A stretch of 64,000 bases of DNA, taken from Saprospiraceae bacterium. Lineage in GTDB: Bacteria > Bacteroidota > Bacteroidia > Chitinophagales > Saprospiraceae. The stretch lies in assembly GCA_016717105.1 (NCBI GenBank), contig JADKGF010000022.1:4987-68986 (forward strand), written 5' to 3'. Shown piece by piece: positions 17,308 to 27,038 of this stretch. Within the stretch, counting starts at the first letter, position 1; every line of letters begins with the position of its first letter. A model generated the notes under the pieces. That model did not search any database, was not told the DNA's origin, and worked only from the letters and a program-made list of their open reading frames with translations. The position numbers and the translations under genes were made by a program.

Positions 17308-19839
17308 TTACTTTTGTTTTATGAGTTTTTTAGTGACAAAGGGATACGAATTGCCAATTGAAATTAGATACGATCCTGCACTTAGTGAACTTATATTTAT
17401 CGGCTCATTTGGTACAGAAGTAGTTTTCATGACCATTTTGCCACTTATATCTCTAATTTCTACTTGTAAGAACTTGAAAGTGCCTTCACCTGAGATTTTG
17501 AAATAGTCTGATGTTGGATTTGGATATATGTTTAAGTGGTTGGTATTCGATGATGTTTCATTTGTTTGGGTTTTTATTTCTTCTACTTTAAAATCCCATA
17601 CGCCTCTTCCATATGTAGCAAATCTTGCGGTTTTGGTTTGTTTTACATATTCTACACTCCAGTAAGTTTGATTGGGTGTATGTTTGCCACTAAGCTGATA
17701 CCACTTGTTTCGATCTGCGACATAAACATAAGGACCTGCTTCGGTAGCGGCAAAAATTAATGATTCGTCTTCGTTAGCTGCAAGATTGAATACCATCGTA
17801 GAAGGTAAACCTGACCCAAGTGCCTTGAATGTAATGCCGCCATCCAATGATTGGTACACGGGTTTGTATTGATAACCATTGCCTGAAAGATAAATGACAT
17901 CTTTTTTTGTAGCGGATGGCAAAATACATGAGCCATAAAGGTAATGTGACTCTGATAACATTGAAGCTGTTTTGATAAAGCTTTGTCCGCCATCTGTGGA
18001 TTTATAGAATTGTCCGTTAGTCGCAGCAACGTACCATTTATTGGAGTCAAACGGATCAATAGCCATAGCAGATATCTGACCTCCACTTATGCTGAAATCA
18101 AAAGGTAATTCCGTTGCTTTTATTTCATTATTTTTATACTCCAATTGTAAAAGATACGATCCCTTGGATGAAGGTGTGACACTGCCACCAGCGGCGATTA
18201 TTATATTTTTTGTTGGATCTGGCCCTGGCATGATAGGAGGAATCCAAACAGTTTCATTATCTGAATTTATTTCATAGCCAGCAATGGGTCCACTTTGTGA
18301 TTTTGGTGCGGAATAAAAACCTATCGACCCACCAGGATATACAGACCACAAGCTTTTGCCATTTCCAGTAAACTCTATATGCCCATAATCTCCCGAAATA
18401 TTTTGTTGGAGTTCTGAAGGGATTTCATCATCTATTAATCCACGTTGCTGACCTTGGTCTTGGGAGCCTGCAAAGATATAATATGGATCGGATGGATATG
18501 TGCGGACGTCATAATATTGCGAAACATTCAAACCTGTAATTCCTAAATTTGAAGTCGTTGCTCCATAATCATCTGTGTAATTTAAACCGCCATGATTGCC
18601 AATTAAAACAAAGGGTTTACCACTTTTATCTTTAAACTCTCGCATATACATCATATCTGCATGTAGTTTGTTGTAAATATCACCATAATATTCCCACCAA
18701 TTATTAATACGTGACCAACCTACACCGCTATTTTCTGATCTAAATGCGTCTACTTCACCGAAAAACATCTTCGACGGATCTGAAGGACATACATACAAAC
18801 CCATATCCCAAGGACTTTCAGGGATTGGTGCCACAAACGACCATGATTGACCACCATTTTTTGAAGTAAAAATTTGATTTTTATCATTATAAGCATAAAA
18901 TACGATAGATTCATCAAGTTTTGCCGCTTGTAAATTGGCCCGTCCATTTTCTCCAAAACCAAAAGGAGATGAAGGTACACTCACTTGTAAAATTTTATTC
19001 GTAAAATCAAATTTGAAAATTTTTGATTCATCAGTACCTAGTTGCTCGATTAGAAAAATGTCATCTGATCCTTCGCAATATGTAAGCGCAATATTTCGAG
19101 TATCTGATGTAGAAAAAGTCTTGTATGACTTATACGTTACACCAAAATCAAAAGAAACATATAAATGAATACTCGCCCAATAATCTCGTTTTGCAAGAAA
19201 AAATATCGTTCCATTTTTTGTCATTTGCGCATGATAAATTTGGCCTCCGCTTGTAGCATCTACGCCTGTAGAACTAACCCAAGTCTTACCGTCATCATCA
19301 GAGTAATGCGGAATATTAGAAACTGCTGAAATAAGACGCAATCCGCCTTGTGGCATTCTGTAGGACTGTAATAAATCTGTAGAGAAACGCAATTTGTCAT
19401 GTACTAAAGTCCAGGATGTTTCATATAAATTGCCTTTGAAAATAGGGCCGCCGCCACCAGTAGCATAAATATTATCAGTTTCGGGGTCATAAGTCATGAC
19501 CATGATATTGCCCGCATTATTTGATGAGCCACGTTCTGACCATTTTCCATAAATAAGCCCATCTGCAACATATTCATTTTCAGAACGTACATCATAATTG
19601 TTTTTCAACCATTGCTGATAACTTTCCAATTGATTTTGAGCTTCTATTTGACGCCATCCACTTTCTTTACCTCCATGCATCAACTCTATCCAATTGAGTC
19701 TAGCTTCAAATGACTCGCCATCTTCACCATTTTTGTGGATAATGGTATTCTCCGTTGGTGGTGGATTTGTTGATTTTTGGTGACAACTGTATATGCATGG
19801 CAAAGTTATCAAGAGTAGGTGTAAAACAAATTTATTCAT
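17308..19839 (-). CDS. Beta-propeller (BNR/sortilin-like) lipoprotein with T9SS type A sorting domain
   Basis: 843 residues from ATG 19839 (MNKFVLHLLL), chosen because a lipobox-like IYSC follows the hydrophobic stretch; ATGs at 19851 and 19863 also exist. The body is a run of BNR/VPS10-like blades, seen as repeated 'SxDGGxSF/W' motifs: SDDDGKTW, SKNGGQSW, STDGGQSF and SLDGGITF. The final 80 residues form a type A sorting domain (IYPNPTSDYFKI, then GSYLISIGN, ending KKLIKQ). Carrying both a lipobox and a T9SS signal is unusual. It is probably a surface glycosidase-like or adhesion protein; no catalytic residues can be assigned. A minus-strand TAnnTTTG box lies at 19868-19861. Confidence 0.8.
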   Translation of the reverse strand: MNKFVLHLLLITLPCIYSCHQKSTNPPPTENTIIHKNGEDGESFEARLNWIELMHGGKESGWRQIEAQNQLESYQQWLKNNYDVRSENEYVADGLIYGKWSERGSSNNAGNIMVMTYDPETDNIYATGGGGPIFKGNLYETSWTLVHDKLRFSTDLLQSYRMPQGGLRLISAVSNIPHYSDDDGKTWVSSTGVDATSGGQIYHAQMTKNGTIFFLAKRDYWASIHLYVSFDFGVTYKSYKTFSTSDTRNIALTYCEGSDDIFLIEQLGTDESKIFKFDFTNKILQVSVPSSPFGFGENGRANLQAAKLDESIVFYAYNDKNQIFTSKNGGQSWSFVAPIPESPWDMGLYVCPSDPSKMFFGEVDAFRSENSGVGWSRINNWWEYYGDIYNKLHADMMYMREFKDKSGKPFVLIGNHGGLNYTDDYGATTSNLGITGLNVSQYYDVRTYPSDPYYIFAGSQDQGQQRGLIDDEIPSELQQNISGDYGHIEFTGNGKSLWSVYPGGSIGFYSAPKSQSGPIAGYEINSDNETVWIPPIMPGPDPTKNIIIAAGGSVTPSSKGSYLLQLEYKNNEIKATELPFDFSISGGQISAMAIDPFDSNKWYVAATNGQFYKSTDGGQSFIKTASMLSESHYLYGSCILPSATKKDVIYLSGNGYQYKPVYQSLDGGITFKALGSGLPSTMVFNLAANEDESLIFAATEAGPYVYVADRNKWYQLSGKHTPNQTYWSVEYVKQTKTARFATYGRGVWDFKVEEIKTQTNETSSNTNHLNIYPNPTSDYFKISGEGTFKFLQVEIRDISGKMVMKTTSVPNEPINISSLSAGSYLISIGNSYPFVTKKLIKQK

Positions 19840-20211
19840 TTGGAGAGACATTTTGAACGGCAAAAATAATCATTTCTGGTACTAAAAGCGTGCGAATAAT
19901 TGGAATATTAAATTTAATTGAAACCCCAAATTAAAAACGCCATCCCATGTACATTATAAAAACTTAAAAATAAAATATAAAATTGTTTAAATCTAAAAAT
20001 GCCAGAATAAAAATGGATATCAATCTTATCTCTGTAATTGTCAAGGAATAAAATTTTGCAAATAAGATTTTTCATGTTTTAATTCTCTATTCGACATACT
20101 AGGCGGCAAAAATATTTTTAGAGCATAAATTTTTGCCATTCAGAAAAATGTTATACATTGCATCAATTTTTGCAATTTATTAACAATCAAGATACTCAAC
20201 GGACACATCAT
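19840..20211. other. Intergenic region between the divergent propeller and TonB-receptor genes
   Basis: About 370 bp, AT-rich. The leftward side holds a TAnnTTTG element (19868-19861). No convincing box was found for the rightward receptor gene, and no RNA gene or terminator is seen. Confidence 0.4.
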
Positions 20212-23016
20212 ATGAGGAATGTTTTACGCATTTTTGTTTTGACTTATTTAATTAATATATCCTTTTGTGATTTTATTGCAGGACAATCATTGATTAAAGG
20301 ACATGTAATAGATGCCACATCTGGTGAGCCTTTAATTGGAGCGAGTGTCATCTTGAAAGACGATCCTACTAAAGGTACAGTTACTGATTTTGATGGTACT
20401 TTTGAGCTTAGGTCAGAAAGCTTTCCAGTTGTTTTATATGTTTCTTACATAGGTTATTCTGGAATGGATTACAATGTAGCATCTGCCACTCAAAAGAATA
20501 AAATTATGTTGGCTGAAGAATCAGTTACAATTGATTTAGGTGTGGAGATCAAGGGGCAAAGAGTTTCTGACAAGCAAAAGGCCGCACCGCTGACCATTGA
20601 ATCATTAGATGCAATTGCGATAAAACAAACGGCTTCCACAGACTTTTATAATGGTTTGGGATCATTAAAAGGTGTAGATCTTACCACAGCTAGTTTGGGT
20701 TTTACAGTTATTAATACGAGAGGATTTAATAGTACAAGTCCTGTAAGATCTTTGCAGACTATTGACGGAGTCGATAATCAATCGCCAGGATTGAACTTTT
20801 CATTGGGTAACTTTCTAGGAGCATCTGAGCTCGATATTCAGAAAGTAGATTTGGTAGTTGGTGCGAGTTCCGCATTTTATGGTCCGAATGCCTTCAATGG
20901 TGTCATAGCAATGGAGACCAAAAATCCGTTTTTTAATAAGGGACTTTCTGCAAGTGTGAAAGTAGGAGAGAGAAGCCTTGTCGAAACAGGATTCAGATTT
21001 GCTGATGTAATAAATGGTAAATCAGGTAAACCAGTAATAGGGTACAAGTTGAATTTTTCATATTTAAGAGCCAATGACTGGGTAGCAGATAATTATAATC
21101 CTGTCAATGACTCACTTACTAATAATATCTTTTTGTCAAAAGACAACCCAGGAGGATTTAATGCAGTAAACATTTATGGTGATGAATATAATATTGTGAA
21201 TAATGGAACTGACTTTAATTCATCTTCTGGGATAAATGTTTTTTTCCGGAAAGGATATAAAGAAGAAGACCTTGTAGATTACAATACCAAAAACATAAAA
21301 GCTGGCGCTGCGATACATATAAGAACAAAACCTTCCAAAGATTTTGATTCACCAGAATTGATTATTGGTTCTAATTTTGGGTATGGTACTACGGTTTATC
21401 AAGGTGATAATAGATTCAGCTTAAGAGGTATTCAGTTTTTCCAGCACAAAATTGAATATAAGAAAAGAGATAAGTTTTTTATTCGCGCCTATGCTACCCA
21501 TGAAGATGCTGGAGACTCTTATGATCCTTATTTTACGGCACAAAAAATGATTGAAGCTAGTGGCGCAAATGATGCATGGCAAAGAGCTTATGAAGACTAT
21601 TGGAGTCAAAATAAGGTGACCAATCAATTGATTGCTATGGGTATGAATAAGGATAATATGGTACAGTGGCAACGAGATAACAAAGATAAATTGGCAGAAT
21701 TTCACAAGCAAGCCCAAGCACATGCCAGCTCAAAAAACAGATTATTCAAAATTGAAGACTTTTATCAACCAGGTACTGCAAGATTTGATTCGCTTTTTAA
21801 TGCTATTACGTCTAGAAAAAATAATAGCATAGAAAATGGTACGCGATTTTTTGATAGATCAGCATTATTTCATGTGCACGGAGAGTATAAATTTAACTCA
21901 AACTTTTTTAAAGAGTTGACAATAGGCGCAAACGCTAGAATGTACAGACCAAATACCGCTGGGACTATCTTCAGAGATGAGACAAATCGCATTACAAATA
22001 ATGAATTTGGTATCTATGGCGGTGCTAGCAAACAATTTGGGGATTTTACCTTATCAGTAGCATCTAGATTAGATAAAAACCAGAATTTCGACTATTTATT
22101 TTCGCCAGCTGGGTCTATAGTGTGGAAGCCTTCAGATAATAATTATCTCAGGGCATCTTTTTCATCAGCCATTAGAAATCCTACGCTCTCAGATCAATAT
22201 TTAGACTTAGAAGTCGGACCTGCCAGATTACTAGGAAATCTAAATGGTTTTGATAGCCTTATTATTTTAGATAATTTTATTGATTTTAGAAAAGATCCAG
22301 TCAATACGCAATTAGTCGATAAATTTATTGCACCAATAAAACCTGAAAAAGTTAGAACATTTGAGGTAGGATATAGGACAACACTTTTTGAAAAACTATT
22401 TGTGGACGCTAGTTATTATTACAATGTTTACACAGATTTTATTGGTTATCAGATTGGTGTTAAATTACCCACAGTTAGAGTAGAGATAATTCCAGATTTA
22501 TTGTATGATACCATTAGACAATTTACCAATATCCAAGCATATCGTATCGCCGCTAATTCCGACCAAACTGTTAATTCACAAGGTTTTGCAATAGGTTTAA
22601 ATTATTACTATGGTAAATACTATGCTTTGAACGGAAATTATAGCTATAATAACCTTATAACAAATGTAAATGATGATATAGTACCTGCATTCAATACACC
22701 AAAAAATAAGTATAATATTGGTGTATCAGGTAGAGATATTCCCATTGGTACTGGAAAAAATACCTTGGGATTTAACGTCAATTATAAATGGATTGAAGGA
22801 TTTATATTCGAAGGTTCACCGCAATTTACAGGTTTGGTACCTAGTTATAATCTGGTAGATGCCCAAGTAAATTACACGTTACCAAAACAAAATCTTACAT
22901 TTAAACTTGGGGCTTCCAATATTTTAAACAATAAACAGTTTCAAACATACGGTGGCCCTAGAATAGGACGGATGGCATATTTATCCATTACATATGATTT
23001 TAAATCAAAAATTTAA
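20212..23016 (+). CDS. TonB-dependent outer membrane receptor with carboxypeptidase-regulatory-like N-terminus
   Basis: 934 residues from ATG 20212, chosen over an earlier start at 20158 because the product then begins with a signal peptide (MRNVLRIFVL, ending IAGQ). Order: CarboxypepD_reg-like domain (GHVIDATSGEPLIGASVIL, about 26-110), plug domain with RGFNSTSPVR, IDGVDNQSPG and SSAFYGPNAFNGV, then a 22-strand barrel ending FKLGASNILNN and AYLSITYDF. It should import a large substrate across the outer membrane using TonB energy. No SusD-like gene follows; instead a secreted esterase-like gene starts 24 bp later, probably in the same operon. Confidence 0.9.
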   Translation: MRNVLRIFVLTYLINISFCDFIAGQSLIKGHVIDATSGEPLIGASVILKDDPTKGTVTDFDGTFELRSESFPVVLYVSYIGYSGMDYNVASATQKNKIMLAEESVTIDLGVEIKGQRVSDKQKAAPLTIESLDAIAIKQTASTDFYNGLGSLKGVDLTTASLGFTVINTRGFNSTSPVRSLQTIDGVDNQSPGLNFSLGNFLGASELDIQKVDLVVGASSAFYGPNAFNGVIAMETKNPFFNKGLSASVKVGERSLVETGFRFADVINGKSGKPVIGYKLNFSYLRANDWVADNYNPVNDSLTNNIFLSKDNPGGFNAVNIYGDEYNIVNNGTDFNSSSGINVFFRKGYKEEDLVDYNTKNIKAGAAIHIRTKPSKDFDSPELIIGSNFGYGTTVYQGDNRFSLRGIQFFQHKIEYKKRDKFFIRAYATHEDAGDSYDPYFTAQKMIEASGANDAWQRAYEDYWSQNKVTNQLIAMGMNKDNMVQWQRDNKDKLAEFHKQAQAHASSKNRLFKIEDFYQPGTARFDSLFNAITSRKNNSIENGTRFFDRSALFHVHGEYKFNSNFFKELTIGANARMYRPNTAGTIFRDETNRITNNEFGIYGGASKQFGDFTLSVASRLDKNQNFDYLFSPAGSIVWKPSDNNYLRASFSSAIRNPTLSDQYLDLEVGPARLLGNLNGFDSLIILDNFIDFRKDPVNTQLVDKFIAPIKPEKVRTFEVGYRTTLFEKLFVDASYYYNVYTDFIGYQIGVKLPTVRVEIIPDLLYDTIRQFTNIQAYRIAANSDQTVNSQGFAIGLNYYYGKYYALNGNYSYNNLITNVNDDIVPAFNTPKNKYNIGVSGRDIPIGTGKNTLGFNVNYKWIEGFIFEGSPQFTGLVPSYNLVDAQVNYTLPKQNLTFKLGASNILNNKQFQTYGGPRIGRMAYLSITYDFKSKI

Positions 23017-23040
23017 TTATTAACTTTAAATCTTTTTCAC

Positions 23041-24618
23041 ATGCGAATTTTTACTAAGTTATTTATTCTTATTTTTTTACTTGCCATGGGCAACATGGTA
23101 AATGCCCAAACTGGGAGATACACCAGTGAAGTATTTTCAAAAGTAAACGTTTCAACACAAATACCTTTGCAAAGTAACTTTACTGTAATGCCTTGGGTTG
23201 GAGGATTGTTAGGCGGTATGCCTGGTGGTGGTTCTACTAGACAACCATTGAGAGCACAATTTTATTCACCTGATGGAGATACTGAAACCAAGAGACCTCT
23301 TGTAATTTATCTACACACAGGAAATTTCATTCCTTTTTCTTTTAACGGTTCATGCGGAGGAACAGTTAAAGATTCTTCAAATGTTGAAATTGCCACTAGA
23401 CTCGCAAAAATGGGTTATGTCGTTGCAGTTGTAGAATACCGTCAGGGTTGGTTGCCTACAATAGAGCAAGAATTATTAAAAAGATACACTTTGATTCAGG
23501 CAGCCTACAGAGGTGTTCAAGATGTAAACACTTATGTTAGGTATTTTAGAATGAGTGTGGACAAATTAGGAAACCCACATGGTATTGATCCAGATAAGAT
23601 CACAGTTTGGGGACAAGGTACAGGTGGTTATTTGTCATTGGCATCTGGATACTTAAATCAATACAGTGAAATTATTAATACTCCTGGTGGTAAATGGATT
23701 TTACCTGTGCAAGGTGTAGGAAATGTACCGATGATTATCGAATCACAAAATGGAACAATTGATGCAGATGGCCCTACAACATTGTCGAGCGCAGCTTATG
23801 TTCCTACAGCTGTTTTGGGATTCAAAAATGCAGATACATTATGCGTTTCCAATCACGTTGGTTATTCTTCTGAATATGCACTAACTGTAAATATGGGTGG
23901 TGCAATGGGTGACTCTTCATGGGTTAATAAAGGTGAAACACCATTGATTTCATTTCACGTGACCAGTGATGCATTTGCACCTTGTAAGACAGGTATTCTA
24001 AGAGTTCCTACAGCGCGAGGACCTGAACCTGTAGTAGAAGTTTCTGGATCTTGTGATGTTGCAGCCATCATGGATAGATTAGGAAATAATGATGTTTTCA
24101 AAACAATCCCAACGGGTAAAGATCCTTTTAATACTAGCAACAAAAGTGGCTATTTAGGATTTTATCAATTTGACAACACACCTGCAGATTCTGGCTCACC
24201 ATGGGAATGGACATTTGCATCACAACCTAAACCAAATCAACAACCTACAGATTGTAACACAGATGCCGTTTCAGCTCGTAAATATATTGATACAATCGTT
24301 GGATATTTTGCTCCACGTGCTTGTGTAGCTTTAGGTTTAGATTGCTGGAAAGTAGGTACCCAAGACCTTACAGATTCTAAAGTGAATCTTAAAATGTCAC
24401 CAAATCCAGCCACTACAGAGTTGCAAATTTCTGTTGATTCAGATAAACCAGTTAAATCTTACATTATTTATGACATCACTGGTAGAACAGTTAGAAGTAC
24501 TGTAGATGTAAATAGCAGTAATTTTGTGGTCAATAGGCAAACCTTACAAAATGGACTGTACATTATAAAATTACAATTCGAATCAGGAATTTTAAGCAAA
24601 AAAGTCTTATTTGAATAA
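23041..24618 (+). CDS. Secreted alpha/beta-hydrolase-fold protein lacking the nucleophile Ser, T9SS type A
   Basis: 525 residues: signal peptide (1-22, ending VNAQ), a carboxylesterase-like fold with LVIYLHTGNF (oxyanion region), VVAVVEYRQGW and DPDKITVWGQGTGGYL, and a type A sorting domain at the end (MSPNPATTELQI, then GLYIIKL). In active esterases the nucleophile elbow is GxSxG; here it is G191-Q-G193-T-G195, with Gly where the Ser should be. It may therefore bind rather than cleave its ligand, perhaps delivering it to the receptor encoded just upstream; this is inference. A perfect terminator follows. Confidence 0.8.
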   Translation: MRIFTKLFILIFLLAMGNMVNAQTGRYTSEVFSKVNVSTQIPLQSNFTVMPWVGGLLGGMPGGGSTRQPLRAQFYSPDGDTETKRPLVIYLHTGNFIPFSFNGSCGGTVKDSSNVEIATRLAKMGYVVAVVEYRQGWLPTIEQELLKRYTLIQAAYRGVQDVNTYVRYFRMSVDKLGNPHGIDPDKITVWGQGTGGYLSLASGYLNQYSEIINTPGGKWILPVQGVGNVPMIIESQNGTIDADGPTTLSSAAYVPTAVLGFKNADTLCVSNHVGYSSEYALTVNMGGAMGDSSWVNKGETPLISFHVTSDAFAPCKTGILRVPTARGPEPVVEVSGSCDVAAIMDRLGNNDVFKTIPTGKDPFNTSNKSGYLGFYQFDNTPADSGSPWEWTFASQPKPNQQPTDCNTDAVSARKYIDTIVGYFAPRACVALGLDCWKVGTQDLTDSKVNLKMSPNPATTELQISVDSDKPVKSYIIYDITGRTVRSTVDVNSSNFVVNRQTLQNGLYIIKLQFESGILSKKVLFE

Positions 24619-24638
24619 AGATAATTTTTGAGCAATAA

Positions 24639-24673
24639 AAAAGCCCGTCAGATTTAATTTGACGGGCTTTTTT
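24639..24673. terminator. Bidirectional intrinsic terminator
   Basis: AAAAGCCCGTCA / TGACGGGCTTTT form a 12-bp perfect stem with a 9-nt loop. T-runs on both strands serve the rightward hydrolase gene and the leftward ilvE gene. Confidence 0.9.
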
Positions 24674-24706
24674 TATATATGCTTTTGCAGATTTGCTTGT
24701 AAAAAA

Positions 24707-25768
24707 TTATGGCTTTGCTTCTACAATCCAACCAAATTTATCAGTCACAGTTCTATTGCGAATGCCATTGATAGTGTCATAAGCCCACTTACTGATTTGA
24801 CGTTTTGCCATATCCAATTCAATGGTGGTATCCTTATATTTCAGGTGTGAGACAGGCGCTATGACAGCAGCAGTACCAGTACCAAAAATCTCAACGAGAT
24901 CTCCAGATTGACCAGCTTCAATGATTTCGTCAATAGTTATCGGTCTCTCGGTGACTTTATATCCTTGATCTTTGAATAGTTCCAGCATGCTTTTACGTGT
25001 GATCCCATCCAAAATAGCACCATCAAGATTTGGTGTGATGATTTCATCTTTTACCACAAAAAAGATATTCATGGTACCGACTTCCTGTATGTATTTTTTA
25101 TGTACGCCATCAAGCCACATCACTTGGTCAAAACCTTCTTTGCGGGCCATAGTGGAAGGCAATAATGAAGCTGCATAATTTCCTGCTGTTTTGGCTTCAC
25201 CTACACCACCTACTACAGCTCTAACATATTTGTCCTGCGCTAAAAGTTTTACTGGATTGGTATAGTATGGTCCTACTGGCATCACAAAAATGATAAACTT
25301 GTAGGTGTCTGAAGCTTTGACACCTATAGTCTCATCCGTCGCATACATGAATGGCCGTATATATAAAGCTGATCCAGTTTGAGGTGGTATCCAAGCTTTC
25401 TCCATGTCAACCAAGGTATGAATCGCTTGTAAAAATAGATCTTCGGGCACTTCGGGCATACTCATTCTTTTGGCAGAATTGTTGAGACGTACGGCGTGCA
25501 ATTCTGGACGAAATAATAATGCATGTCCTTCTGCATCTCTGGTTGCCTTCATACCTTCGAATATTGCCTGACCGTAATGCCAAGCCATATTGCCGGGATG
25601 TGTTGGAATAGGCGCTACTGGCCTAATTTCCAAATTTGTCCATGCCCCATTGATGTAATCAGCAACAAACATGTGGTCAGAAAAAGTCTTGCCGAAAGGT
25701 AGATTATTAAAATCCACTTTCGAAATCGAAGATTCCTGAACTCGTGTAACATTGAATTTGTAACTCAT
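24707..25768 (-). CDS. ilvE: Branched-chain amino acid aminotransferase
   Basis: 353 residues, the length of the eukaryote-like type II BCAT. Landmarks: FGKTFSDHMF, HYGQAIFEGMKA, RPFMYATDE, the PLP-binding Lys in GEAKTAGNYAAS, and EIFGTGTAAVIAPV. It transfers the amino group between glutamate and the 2-keto acids of Leu, Ile and Val in the cytoplasm, the last step of their synthesis. A TAnnTTTG element (25901-25894 on the minus strand) lies 125 bp upstream. It is monocistronic, with a shared terminator at 24639. Confidence 0.93.
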   Translation of the reverse strand: MSYKFNVTRVQESSISKVDFNNLPFGKTFSDHMFVADYINGAWTNLEIRPVAPIPTHPGNMAWHYGQAIFEGMKATRDAEGHALLFRPELHAVRLNNSAKRMSMPEVPEDLFLQAIHTLVDMEKAWIPPQTGSALYIRPFMYATDETIGVKASDTYKFIIFVMPVGPYYTNPVKLLAQDKYVRAVVGGVGEAKTAGNYAASLLPSTMARKEGFDQVMWLDGVHKKYIQEVGTMNIFFVVKDEIITPNLDGAILDGITRKSMLELFKDQGYKVTERPITIDEIIEAGQSGDLVEIFGTGTAAVIAPVSHLKYKDTTIELDMAKRQISKWAYDTINGIRNRTVTDKFGWIVEAKP

Positions 25769-25935
25769 CAGATTTGTATTTTAAAATATTAAACAATTTG
25801 GTTTTGTCCTTTGAGTGCAAGATTTGGTGCAGAAAATTGCTAATTTTTACATCAAATTTGTCAGTCAGGTAAAATCTTCTTATTTTGCACCTACAAAAGT
25901 ATGACTTATTTATTATTATTTTATTTTAGATAGAA

Positions 25936-25943
25936 TAATTTTG
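25936..25943 (+). promoter_or_regulatory. Probable -7 element (TAATTTTG) for the holD-like/rdgB operon
   Basis: Exact TAnnTTTG match 48 bp upstream of the TTG start at 25992. Confidence 0.4.
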
Positions 25944-25991
25944 TGAATAAAAAACAATATTTTATTATTTCACTATTTTAGAAATATAATT

Positions 25992-26423
25992 TTGGCACTT
26001 TCCCTTATAGATCAAGTCTTTCATATTCCTGAACTTAATCCCGAAACTTTTTCGATGATTGGAGCCGAAGAAGGAAAACTTCTGGTTATCGTTGATGAAG
26101 GTGCTTTTGGAACGGATGAAGAAACCATGCTAAACAACATGATTACAGCGATCAAGTTTGATCCAAAATCAGATATCTCAAAGCTGATTTTGAAGCGAGG
26201 GCAACCAATCATACTAAGTTATTTTCAGAGAGACTTCAAAAATATTTTAGTTTTTGGCATCACACCCGATCAATTAGGACTAAACATTGAGTTTAAATCG
26301 TATGACATTTTGCATTTTGAAAAATATAGGATGTTGGTATGTGATTCAATTACAGAAATAAGAACCGTAGTTCAAAAGAAGCAATTGCTTTGGGCAAGAC
26401 TACAAGAAATGTTTTTAAAATAA
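25992..26423 (+). CDS. Small protein of unknown function upstream of rdgB
   Basis: 143 residues from a TTG start; no ATG is near. It begins with hydrophobic/acidic turns (KLLVIVDEGAFG), has a central FKNILVFGITPDQLGL and ends with MLVCDSITEIRTVVQKKQLLWARLQ. The pattern of a central Rossmann-like sheet and a final 'xLCDxL..I......K..LW..L' resembles the psi subunit of DNA polymerase III (HolD), but the likeness is weak and only by eye. It ends 7 bp before rdgB and is surely in the same transcript. Confidence 0.55.
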   Translation: MALSLIDQVFHIPELNPETFSMIGAEEGKLLVIVDEGAFGTDEETMLNNMITAIKFDPKSDISKLILKRGQPIILSYFQRDFKNILVFGITPDQLGLNIEFKSYDILHFEKYRMLVCDSITEIRTVVQKKQLLWARLQEMFLK

Positions 26424-26430
26424 TCACCCA

Positions 26431-27003
26431 ATGAAGACACTTGTATTCGCTACATCAAATAAACATAAACTAACTGAACTTAAGGCAATTTTGCCTGATT
26501 TTGATATAAAAGGATTGTCAGATATTGGAATTATTGAAGAAATTCCTGAAACAGGATCTACATTGGAAGAAAATGCTTGGATAAAGGCAAAATATCTTTA
26601 TGACTGTACAGGTCAGACATCGTTTTCTGAAGATACGGGACTCGAAGTAGATATTCTTGGTGGCCAACCAGGTGTTCATACCGCCAGATACGCCGGTGAG
26701 CAAAGAAATCCACAAGACAATATGGCAAAACTGCTTCATGAATTAGTTGACAAATCAGACAGGTATGCGCAGTTTAGGACAGTCATTGCCATGGTAGATG
26801 ATTCAGGTGTGCGGTATTTTGAAGGCTTGGTAAGAGGTAAGATCGCTTTGCAAAAATCAGGAATAGAAGGCTTTGGTTACGATCCTGTATTTATACCAGA
26901 TGGCTACGATAGGACGTTCGCTGATTTAAGTGGTGAAATCAAAAATCAAATAAGTCATCGTGCGAGAGCTGTACAGGAATTGGTTGATTTTTTAAAGAAT
27001 TGA
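26431..27003 (+). CDS. rdgB: Non-canonical purine NTP pyrophosphatase (RdgB/HAM1)
   Basis: 190 residues, normal for the family. Conserved elements: FATSNKHKLTELK at the N-terminus, TGSTLEENAWIKA, SEDTGLEVDILGGQPGVHTARYAG (split here for length: SEDTGLEVD then GVHTARYAG), and the C-terminal GFGYDPVF with ISHRARA. It hydrolyses dITP, ITP and XTP to the monophosphates, keeping damaged purines out of DNA. It follows the unknown 143-residue gene with a 7-bp gap. Confidence 0.95.
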   Translation: MKTLVFATSNKHKLTELKAILPDFDIKGLSDIGIIEEIPETGSTLEENAWIKAKYLYDCTGQTSFSEDTGLEVDILGGQPGVHTARYAGEQRNPQDNMAKLLHELVDKSDRYAQFRTVIAMVDDSGVRYFEGLVRGKIALQKSGIEGFGYDPVFIPDGYDRTFADLSGEIKNQISHRARAVQELVDFLKN

Positions 27004-27038
27004 TCTCTACTTTTAATAAAGAAATTTGGATATATTCT

